Shown here one piece after another: positions 55,240 through 64,000 of a stretch of 64,000 nucleotides of DNA. The position numbers were made by a program, and so were the translations under genes. The notes under the pieces were generated by a model. The model did not search any database. It saw only the letters and a program-made list of their open reading frames with translations, and was not told the DNA's origin. The stretch lies in contig CM049990.2 in assembly GCA_016630955.3 (NCBI GenBank), forward strand, positions 1,674,001-1,738,000, read 5' to 3'. This stretch comes from Didymella arachidicola (taxonomy: Eukaryota > Ascomycota > Dothideomycetes > Pleosporales > Didymellaceae). Positions within the stretch are counted from its first letter, which is position 1. Every line of letters begins with the position of its first letter.

Positions 55240-55676
55240 AGAAGGAGGGGATGTCTGGTCGCGAAGGTCGCCAGAGGGCGCGTCTTGCTGCCTGAAAAGT
55301 GCATGGCGATGTAGGAGGGAGGGAAAAGGTGGTTGTGAAGGCAGAGCTTTGATCTAGTTGCCAATTGGGAGAATACGTTTACATTGATGAAACAGATATA
55401 TCGGCGCGGATATTACCACCCGAGAGCAAGTTCCGAACAGCGTTCATGTGAAGGCAGTCCCGCATTGCCTCCGTCATCTTCACTCCATTCACTCCAATGT
55501 GCCAAGTGGGCTAGTGGTCAGCACGCCCCGCTCCCTCCGTAGGCTTATATCATTTTCCCTCACTGAGTCTTTCTCTCACCTACTAGCGATCACAACTCCT
55601 CAACCTGGAGGTTTCAACGCAAGTAAAGCGGAAGCACAACGATGTCTTTACCACTACTGACCCATGGCAGATCATC

Positions 55677-57050
55677 ATGTTGCTCAATTGGCTACTTCTT
55701 CTTGTATCCGCACTACTTACTACTGCGCGAGTACGTCCTGACAATGCCGCGTCTTTCAACATCTCCGTTCCCTTTCGTGACCCGACCCAAGCTTACACCA
55801 ACCACACTGAGGCTTCCTTTCCCAACATCATCTGGAAATCAGACACCGAAGAGGAGGCCCAACTCACACCAGCACAACGTCGGTGCAAGTACGTCAGCCG
55901 GGGCAAACAGCTTATGAAAGCCATGATGATGTCCGAAGAGGAAGCATGTAGGGAGCTTGAATGGCCGTACGTGCAAAGCCCTTTTGACGGAGATATGAGG
56001 CGAGAGCTGGAGATATGGGGCTACCTCGATACAGACGCGCTGCATCGTGACCGTGATGGAGCTTGCGACTTTGAAACAAGGCACAAGTTGGGCAACGTCT
56101 TCACCGAGCTCAATACAGACCCGAGGTCGGCTGGCCAGGGTGGTCCGAATCACTGCTTTTACATTCAGCATTCGGACAGCCCCGCTATTCTACGCGATCA
56201 GAACAACAGAATCCCCCGGGACGTTCGCGACCAAAGGTATAGGGTGGGTGCGACTGAGTACAAGGTACACGGAAAATTCACAATTCCAAGCGTTGCTTCG
56301 CTGACCGATCTCGCTATAGGCAACAGACGCTCATGCAGGCATTGGAGTGAACCCCACGGATGGGTGGCTCTACATGCTCGATCGCTCAAGTGCAGCAGAA
56401 TCTGCGAGGTGGCTGTGGCAACGGAAACCTGCCTCGAACGAGTTACCGAAGCTGCGGTCGACTTCTGACATTGCATTCGGCTTCTGGAATCGTGTCGCAT
56501 CAGCGGAAAATCGTCGCAACATCAAATACATCATGTCGTGCGAGATTCTCAACGAGCACACAGAAGCGACCATGAGCGCCGCACTCGAAAAAATCGGTGC
56601 CGGGGATCTCGACAGCCAAGTCTGGCCAGGCACCGACTTTAGCTTTGCGTTTGGTGATAACAAGGGCGAGGAAATCGAAGCTGCTCTAGCGCTTCTCGGT
56701 ACGGCTCCCAGGTGCTCTACACACAAGACTGTAACTGAATCACACCAGGCTCACCCAATGGTCTCGCTGCCGGATACTTCTTGCTCCAGCACAAGGAGCA
56801 ACTCGGAGGGAAATACACTTCGAAAGTCAGGGTCTTCGTGACTGCCAACGCATTGCCGGATATTTACATGGTATTCTACGTGTTGGATCAAGCGCCATGG
56901 ACCGGGCCGGTGTCTGCTATTGAAGCACAATTGCAAAAGTCTCGCAGCAAGACCCGCCAAAAGCGAAGTCAGGGGTGTACAAAGTCGAGAACGAGCAAGA
57001 AGAGCCAGGACAAGAAGCTCGAGGAGGTATATGGCAGGACTGCGCTGTGA
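55677..57050 (+). CDS. secreted protein of unknown function, copy B
   Basis: Exons 55677-56264, 56320-56698 and 56749-57050 (introns of 55 and 50 bp); 422 residues. A hydrophobic N-terminus (MLLNWLLLLVSALLTTARV) suggests secretion. The body shares with copy A: LEWPYVQSP, LEIWGYLD, GGPNHCFYIQHSDSPAILRD, GIGVN..GWLYMLDR, LPKLRS, the acidic segment before ALALLG, and SPNGLAAGYFLLQHKEQLGG. The last ~60 residues are a Lys/Arg/Ser-rich tail that copy A lacks. No known domain or catalytic motif was recognised. The two genes are a tandem duplication, 437 bp apart, same strand, same intron phases. Confidence 0.8.
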
Positions 57051-58583
57051 GATGGTACCTTGGACTGCTGAGGACTCTTTGGAGAGAAGATTGTTACGAT
57101 GAGCTAGAGTTCACGTGGTGTGCAGTTCTGTCTGAGAAACCTGCGGAATCAAAGTTTTATAGTTATGATACTCAAGATGCACAAACAATCGCCTGACTTG
57201 CTGTGCCTAAATCTCGTTTCAAGGATCTTGACTTATTTCGTGCTGACTCAGTATGGCATAGACCCTCCAATTGGTCTGTTGCAGGCTCAGCCAGCTCGAA
57301 CCTAATCTGTCTGTTTCTGCACCGCAGATCCATCCAGCCTTGTTATCGCGCTTCTCGCCAGTTAGCAACATGAAGCAAATGTTCTTATGCAGCTGAAAGA
57401 AAAGTGACATGACTGTCTCTTTGCAGATGATCAGAACAGAGGCAGGTGTCAATATATCAGCATCCGATTCGAGGTGTCTTGATCCTGTAGCGCTTGCCTC
57501 GTACTGCTGACGGATTACGCTGAGCGGAATAGCAGTTCCCTCATGCACAAGGCAATGAGAGAGCGCTGTTCTGGCATAAAGGACGAAAAATCGAACAGCA
57601 CCGAGCGAAGCCCGTCTTTACTTCTGTGATCTTCGGCGGGCGGGTTCGGGGCGTCTGCACGTCAATTTGGCGCGATCATCCAGGATTCAGTCTGGTGCAT
57701 CTGCGAGCAAATGGAATGAGCCACCGTTCTTGCGCCGAGTGCTCGGTACACGGAAGACTGGTGTATTTATTGGCGAGTAGGTGAGATTAAATACGAGCGC
57801 GGGACCGTGAAGTAGAAGCATAACTTTCCTGGACAGCTCGAAAATGTACCTCTTATCTCGGTTGTGCTCAGCATGCCTTCAAGGTCCACACCGTACCCAG
57901 TGTACCCTAAACCGTGGTAGTTTTGCAGGTGGGGTCCGAACGCGCTGGAATTTAAAAAGACGTCTAATGAGCCGCTAGGTCACTCATGGATCATGAGGCC
58001 TTCCATCTTTTCCAGCACATGAGCCTTGGCTTTGCAGACTTTTTGAGACGGATCTCGCATCCTGGAGTGAGGCATGTTCGGCGTCGGGATATGCCAGACT
58101 GCGGTAAAGTACCAGATCGCACAGAAACACTGAGAATGCGAATCATGATGGCTTATCCTTCGGGGGTTGTAGGGCGTAAGTGTAGTTTGAAACGTAGCTG
58201 CCAATGAAGTCACTGACAGACATTAACTTTTCTTTTTATAACCTTCCCGAGCAGTGACTTACGGAACGTCCTTGGGGTATACGGCCCATCTTCTTCGGGA
58301 CGACGCATCTCTTAAGGTGAGCAAAACGTGCTTGATACCCTCCAATATTTAGATCCTGGTTTCACATTCGGCCCTTGCGATGAATGATTTTTGTAAGTGC
58401 ACTTGTAACAACAATGCAGAACTTTTGTGCATAGCTATATAGTCTATTTATCTTTCTCTGTTAAGGGGAAACATCTATCATAAATATGCTCCCGAAGCTC
58501 GAAATGGATAGGCGCAACATTACGGGAATAGTCTAGACTGCCACCAACTTCCGCAGCACATATCTCCTGTAACGTGTTGGATA
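57051..58583. other. 1.5-kb gene-free spacer before E7
   Basis: Only short frames on both strands, with AT-rich sequence from about 58200. I see no gene, RNA or clear repeat. Confidence 0.5.
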
Positions 58584-58993
58584 CCGTGTCCGTGCGCGTG
58601 ATGCGCGGATTCGCGTGATGCGCCGAACCACCAAAACACCTCTATTATCTCAGCTCCACAACAACACAACGCAATGGGGTTACAAGAAGCGCTTGCAGAG
58701 TGTGATACTTTTGCATCTGGAGATGATATTCCGTAGTCTAAAATAGCAGAAAAGCATGGTGTTGTGCGGTCAACGTTAACGCGCACGTGGAGGGGTGAGA
58801 CGCGCCCACATCAAGAGAAGGTTCTTGCACAGCAGAAGCTCACCCAACAACAAGAGGAGGAGCTTGTGAAGTATATAGAGGAGCTTACTGCTCGTCATAT
58901 ACCTCCTACAAGAGAGATGATCGCCAATTTCGCGTCAGCAGTCGCCCAGGAGCCAGTGAGCGAGAGCTGGGTTACCCGCTTCATCAAAAAGTA

Positions 58994-61119
58994 CCGTGCC
59001 GGACGGCGAAGCGATCAGGACGGCGAAACGATCGCTCCGCCCCACCAAAACCACCACAAAGATAAGGCTGTAGAGCCGCACCAAATGGCTATTATAGCGA
59101 GATCTTTTAGTAGAGTATTCTAGACGTTATATAATATATTAATAACTACTTATATTTTAATGGCAGTTTAATGTTGCAGCCGCGTCGCGATTAAATAGGT
59201 GGTGGGCCTGTAACGCAACCAAATGACTAATTACCATAACTATCACCACTAACGATTGTTTTTTTGTGTGTAGGCCTCGTACAGGTTTTGAAGTCCTTCT
59301 TCTTCTTACTCTTTTTGAAATTTTTGGAAACTTGTTGAAGTCGTTTTGCTGCTTTGCGGGCTGCTTGGCGAGCAGCTCGCTCAGCGGCTTCGATAGCCCT
59401 CTGCTTCTCCCTTAGCAGCTTCGCCTCTGCTCGCGCGCGACGCCTCGCATCAATCTCCCGCGCTTTGATCAGCTTTGACTCCTCTCGAGCTTGGATCGCC
59501 ATAGCTTTTTGTTGTTGTAATAGCTCTTGATCGCGCTTCTTCTGCTCTTGGAGGCTGCGAGCTTCTCGCACCTTCCGCGGCGACCAGAAATCAGCTCCAC
59601 CATGATAATCTTCGGATTACTCAAGTACTCCAGGCTGCGATCGCTGCTTACGCTGTCGCTCATTAATCAGAGCTTCTCGTAGCTTCTCATTCTCTCGCTC
59701 AACCAGCTTAGATCGGGTAGATAGCTTCATGATACTTCGATTAAGCTGCGAGATCTTCCTGCTCTCTTTGTGGTTGACAGCGCAATCAATCAGCCGCCTG
59801 ATCTTTCTCCAATCAGATGCGCTAAGGTTAGACGACTCGCTATCGCTCTTAGTAGCAGCAGTTCTGAACTTTTGGAGTATTACTTCTGGATTAAATGGCG
59901 ATATGCCTGTGACTTCAAAGGCCCGGAGGACAGTAGATTCCCTGAAAGAGGCCTCCCACGCTCTCCAGAACAGCGGGAAGAAGTGGCTTTTGGTGATAGG
60001 TAGCAGCCCTTGGCACTGATCCATGAAGCTCGATAGCTCATTGGAGTACGCAGTCGATAGAGGCTTGAACAGGGCAACGTCAAGAGGTTGCAGCGTATGG
60101 GTCGCGTGAGGCGGAAATATCGCTAGCAGGATCTTATTCTGATCGCAGTAGTCGATAAAGTCCATCGTGAGGTGAGATTGATGGCCATCCGTGAACAGTA
60201 ATTAGTAAGACGATCGAGCTTTTGCTTTGGTGGCAGGATCAAATACCTGTTTAAGCCACTGAAGCCCGATATCGTTGTTCGACCAGCCAGAGGGAGATAA
60301 GATTATCCGGGTGCGATGGATGTTTGGATCGAAGCCTTGCAACCACGAGTTCTGGATGGATCCTGATTGACCTTGGTAGATTAGGCTTGGATCAAGATGA
60401 GATCCATCGGCGCAAATACAAGCAATCAGAGTAATCTAGTCTTGGTTGCTGTCTTGGATTAAAGATCTTCTGATTCCGGATTCTAGAGAGGCTCTAGAGA
60501 AGATCCGCTTTGATCGCGATTGGACTCCGATCATAAAGCCCTTCTCATCCATATTGTAGGTATGGCGCGGCTCGACTTTGTATTGGTCAAGTTTATCGCG
60601 CAAAAGCTTAAAGTAGAGCTTGTACTTGAGTTCTGAATCAGCTCTGTAGCGATTGCGATCCATCGTGGTAACCAGTTTTGGTTTGAGAAGGTCTGGATAG
60701 CGCTGAACAAAGCGATCAACCTAGTGGTAACCAAGCTCTTTCTGGGCAAGCTGTGAAGCAAGCCTTCGTACCATATCTCTACTTGGTGGTAGCCCTTGCT
60801 TGCTAATGCGATCGATATACTCTATAAGCTCTTTTTCCTGTTGTGGGTGGAGAGCTTGCTGGTTCTGATAGCGGATAGCGCGCGAGGTGGTAAGACCTTA
60901 ATGCCGCCGCGCAAGCGTTATGCGGTTAACACTAAACCTTTTAGCGATCTGCGTGTATACAAGTTTTTCTCCAGGCTCTAAAGCTTCTATGGCTGCAAGC
61001 GCAGCATCGATAGGCTCCATTTAGGGTGATCGCGACGTGGTAAAGTTAGTGGCGGTGGTGGTGGTTGGTGGGGCGGGGCGATCGTTTCGCCGTCCTGATC
61101 GCTTCGCCGTCCGGCACGG
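58994..61119 (-). mobile_element. E8: pogo-like transposon nested in E7
   Basis: TA is present at 58992-58993 and 61120-61121, inside the E7 reading frame. The ends start CCGTGCCGGACGGCGAAGCG and contain GGACGGCGAA(G/A)CGATC twice at 17-bp spacing, left and right identical for about 40 bp. The length is 2126 bp; the transposase runs opposite to that of E7. Confidence 0.93.
59227..61020 (-). pseudogene. E8 transposase, five nonsense codons, no frameshift
   Basis: One phase from ATG 61020 to the stop at 59227 (598 codons), interrupted at codons 41 (TAA, 60900), 100 (TAG, 60723), 194 (TAG, 60438), 272 (TAA, 60204) and 467 (TAA, 59619). E7 has Trp at the two TAG sites (WVTRF, WITLLA). Catalytic residues survive: NMDEKGFMIG, FTDGHQSH and LQPLDVALF (DD35D). 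The tail is an Ala/Arg/Lys coiled coil ending in KKKKDF. It is a relative of the E7 protein. Five stops without a single indel point to point-mutation damage rather than ordinary decay. Confidence 0.92.
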
Positions 61120-62829
61120 TACTCTATCCATCTTATCTCTCAATACTCAACGGGTATGGACGCCAATCGCCACAACGCCGATTCCTACGCGAATTACGAG
61201 CTCTACTTCAACTTACTACAGCGTAAGATCGCTGAGTATAAGGTTGACGCCGAGCACACATACAATATGGACGAGAAGGGCTTCATGATAGGCATCACTA
61301 CTAGGGCAAAACACGTGTTCAGTAGACGTATGTGGGAGAAGGGGGAGGTCAAGGCATCACTTCAAGATGGCAATCGCGCCTGGATTACGCTGCTGGCGTG
61401 TGTGTGCGGCGATGGATCAGCTCTGCCGCCAGGTCTCATCTACGAGTCTGCCAACAGCACCATCCAATCAAGCTGGGTGGAGGAAATACAGTCAGGGGAA
61501 CACTCTGTGCTTGTTTCTTCCTCACCTTCTGGCTGGATTAACAACGATATAGGTCTTTCCTGGCTTCAGCAGGTGTTTGATCGCTTTACCAAGACCAAGG
61601 CGCGGAGGAAGTGGCGCCTCCTAATCCTTGACGGCCACGGCTCCCATGTGACGATGAACTTTATTAACTACTGCGATCAGAACAAGATACTCCTGGCTAT
61701 ACTTCCTCCTCATTCAACTCATACGTTGCAGCCGCTTGATGTGGTGATGTTCAAGCCTCTGTCAACAGCGTATTCAAATGAGCTCACAACACACCTTCAC
61801 AACGGCCAAGGACTGTCAGTAATTAAGAAGAGCAACTTCTCCCTCCTGTTCTGGAAGGCTTGGGAGAGTATGTTTACTCAGGGGCTAATACTTAAGTCCT
61901 TTGAGACGACGGGTATATCACCCCTACAGCCCAACGTCATCCTCCGACGCTTTGCTAAGGATACCCCTGAGGCCTCTGACGGCAGCACAAGCTCTTCTTC
62001 AGTCTATTCTGGCAGAGATTGGCTTAAAATTGAGACTCTGCTGCGGAAAGTAGTCAGGGATGAGACCAGTAAGGAGCTGAGGAAGATCAGCCGCTCGCTC
62101 CATCACATCTCAATTCAAAACCAGCTCCTCCACCACGAGAATCAGGGGCTTAGAGAGGTTCTTAAGACTCAAAAGAAGCATAAGAATAAGAGCAAAGCTC
62201 TTCAATTCCAGCCTCGCGAGGACTATCATGGTGGAGCAGAGTTCTACTCTCCTAGCAGAGTAGAGAAAGCACGCACTGATGAGAGGATAAAGCAACAGAG
62301 CCAGAGGGAGGAAGAGCTCCAAAAAGCAGAGATGAAGAAGCTTAGGCACGCTAATAAGCTGTACAATGAGAAGATTGCTCAGGAGAGGCGTGAACAGCGG
62401 GCGAGAGAGAAGGAGGAGCGTGAGCGTGTTAGAGCTGAGAAGGTCAAGGAAGCAGCCGAACGCAAGGCTCAAAGAGAGCGTGATAAACAAGCCCGCGATG
62501 CTGAAAAAGCTGTACAATTGCCCCAAATAGGCAAGCGCAAAGCTTCAGCAGCTCCTGCAGCAAAAATACAGAAGAAGCGTCGTACTGTGGCCGCTGCGCG
62601 TGGTGTTGTTGCTGCAGAGCCTCCTGCGGCACCTCGCACCCACACCACGCGCAGCGGCAGAACAGCAACTCTATATAATTGAATTGTATGAGAGAATATT
62701 GTCGCATAGGCCTATAGAACAGTCCACCAAAAAAAACTTATAATACTAGCTATTGTATGTGGCTCTATAACCTCATTTTTGCAGGTGCCTATTAAGGTGG
62801 TTCGGCGCATCACGCGCACGGACACGGTA

Positions 62830-64000
62830 CCGTGCCCAAACGAGATGCCGACGATAGGAAAATGAGGCTGTAGAGCCACACCCAAAAGCTATTATCGCGA
62901 GAATTTTTGGAGTATTGATCTATAGACGTATGCGATGTTTCCTATTTAATTGAATTTCGCTGGCGTCTTGACTTGCCGGCCGCGCGTCGTCGTTTTGGGT
63001 GGTGCGGGCGGCGGCGCAGGTGCAGCCACAGGCCGACTCACAGCAGCTACAGCACGACGACGCTTTGCTGGAATTTTAGCCGCTTTGTGTGAGGCTGTTC
63101 GCTTGCATCCTATTGGTGTATCGTGAGATTTTGGAGCGGTTGCAGCGTCGTCTTGCTGCTTTTTGAGCGCTCGTTTGGCAGCCAGCGCTGCAGCTTGTGC
63201 TTTCTTCGCCTCGCGACGCTCCTCCGCAGCACGCTGTCGAGCCACCTTTGCATCCTCTTTCTGCTGCTTGTTGTATGCTGTTGCCGCTGCCCTTGCCTCT
63301 CTATCGCGAGTTTTTTGAAGCTGTAGCTCCGCGACTTCGTCGAGTTCTGCAGCTTTGCGCGCGCGCTCGCTGGCAAGCTTCCTAGGACTGTAGAAGACAG
63401 CGCCGCCGTGCCAGTCGTCGCCTTCTTGTGTAGTGAGTGTCGTCCGCTGCGCCGGGCGCTTCTTGATGACGTTGAGCTTGTGTTCTAGCTCCTCGTTGCG
63501 AGCGTGAAGCAGCTCATTGTTGACCTGTAGCGAGTGGATGCTCCGCGACAGCCGCTTGTATTCAATTCTAGCCTTGTCAGCGACTGCAGCGTCGAGAATT
63601 TTGCGCAGCTCAGGCCAGCTATCGCCGTCGCCGTGCTCTCCAATTTCTGCGTCTTCATCGTGAGGTTGTGGGTGGTTGTTGAAGCGTTTTAGGACAGCGT
63701 CCGCCTCCATCGGCCACACTCCTGTAGCTTGAAAACTCTTCAATATGAGCTCCGAGGTCATCGTAGCGCTCCACGCCGGCCAGAAGTTGCTGTAGAAGTC
63801 GCGCTTTGTGATCCTCGTGAGGCCTTGGGTTTGCTGGAGGTAGTAAGTAAGCTCCTCAGTGTAGTGCCTCGAAAGTGGCGCGAAGAGGACGACATCAAGC
63901 GGCTGCAAGCTGTGGGTTGAATGAGGTGGAAAAACCATGAGGAGGATGCGATTGGCGTCGCAATACTCTAAAAATTCAGGCGTGAGGTGGCTGCCGTGGC
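62830..64000 (-). mobile_element. E9: pogo-like transposon, cut by window end
   Basis: The TA at 62828-62829 that ends E7 also starts this element, whose terminus reads CCGTGCCCAAACGAGATGCC. The other end is outside the window. It shares the CCGTG start with E7, E8 and the MITE. I do not see the 17-bp doubled motif at this end. Confidence 0.75.
62946..64000 (-). CDS. pogo-like transposase, C-terminal part (E9)
   Basis: The frame is open from the window edge to the stop at 62946 (about 351 codons) with no interruption. It enters at HGSHLTPEFLEYCDANRI, just after the second catalytic Asp, and contains LQPLDVVLF with the third. WHGGAVFYSPRKLASER parallels the YHGG..FYSP block of E7 and E8. A long Ala/Lys/Glu coiled coil and a basic tail (KTTTRGRQVKTPAKFN) follow. 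It belongs to the E7/E8 group and has no zinc knuckle. The N-terminus and first Asp lie outside the window. Confidence 0.85.
   Translation of the reverse strand, partial: HGSHLTPEFLEYCDANRILLMVFPPHSTHSLQPLDVVLFAPLSRHYTEELTYYLQQTQGLTRITKRDFYSNFWPAWSATMTSELILKSFQATGVWPMEADAVLKRFNNHPQPHDEDAEIGEHGDGDSWPELRKILDAAVADKARIEYKRLSRSIHSLQVNNELLHARNEELEHKLNVIKKRPAQRTTLTTQEGDDWHGGAVFYSPRKLASERARKAAELDEVAELQLQKTRDREARAAATAYNKQQKEDAKVARQRAAEERREAKKAQAAALAAKRALKKQQDDAATAPKSHDTPIGCKRTASHKAAKIPAKRRRAVAAVSRPVAAPAPPPAPPKTTTRGRQVKTPAKFN

Larger units (their letters stand above)
58674..62682 (+). pseudogene. E7 transposase, split by insertion of E8
   Basis: The frame starts at ATG 58674 and reads to Tyr codon TAC at 58992, where E8 is inserted. 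It resumes in phase at TAC 61120 and runs to 62682. One more defect is TAG at 58734-58736 (codon 21). After the insertion: NMDEKGFMIG (first Asp), LILDGHGSH (second) and LQPLDVVMF (third), DD35D. YHGGAEFYSPSRVEKAR is followed by a long Lys/Glu/Arg coiled coil and a basic tail. There is no zinc knuckle, unlike E2-E6. The 508-residue 3' part is uninterrupted, so this copy was coding until recently. Confidence 0.9.
58584..62827 (+). mobile_element. E7: pogo-like transposon, split by nested E8
   Basis: TA is present at 58582-58583 and 62828-62829. The inverted ends start CCGTGTCCGTGCGCGTGATG. The left end carries CGCGTGATGCGC twice at 17-bp spacing; the right end carries it once, shorter by exactly 17 bp. 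Without E8 the element is about 2.1 kb. Its ends match those of the MITE at 16972-17685. Confidence 0.9.

Overview
The window is from a filamentous ascomycete (Pezizomycotina). The support is short GT-AG introns of about 44-113 bp with CTAAC/CTGAC-type branch sites, a Zn2Cys6 regulator, a HET-domain gene, and secreted plant-polymer hydrolases. Class is uncertain; Dothideomycetes is a guess. Two landscapes alternate: gene-rich DNA with ordinary metabolic genes, and transposon islands made mostly of Fot1/Pogo-type (Tc1/mariner superfamily, TA target) elements. I call the elements E1-E9; the labels are arbitrary.

Layout. 1-3.6 kb: E1 (cut by the window edge), a decayed fold-back repeat and E2. 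3.8-28.1 kb: secreted GH32 enzyme, 14-TM-type MFS exporter, secreted FAD-linked oxidase, Zn2Cys6 regulator, YtcJ-type amidohydrolase, a 714-bp fold-back MITE, 2-oxoglutarate/Fe(II) oxygenase, GST, beta-propeller phytase, GH7 cellobiohydrolase and an FAD monooxygenase. 28.9-43.9 kb: E5 and E6; a 7-kb TA-flanked unit with ~0.48-kb inverted arms that holds a HET-NB-ARC-TPR NLR gene and a broken DDE transposase; a solo LTR; then E3 and E4. 44.6-57.1 kb: carboxylesterase, GH43 enzyme, YJU2 splicing factor, APC6/Cut9, zinc alcohol dehydrogenase, and two tandem paralogous secreted proteins of unknown function (the first broken by a stop). 58.6-64 kb: E7, split by nested E8, followed directly by E9.

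Gene models were spliced by eye. Every multi-exon model given has GT-AG borders and a total length divisible by three.

The most interesting items are three. First, the HET-NLR, whose TPR array is 11 almost identical 126-bp units and which sits between long inverted repeats with TA flanks, as if it were transposon cargo. Second, the ends of the pogo-like elements each carry a short motif twice with about 17-bp spacing, although the motif differs from element to element. Third, the MITE at 17 kb has the ends of E7, so E7-type transposase is its likely driver. E4 looks intact. Several others carry nonsense codons of the kind repeat-induced point mutation (RIP) makes.
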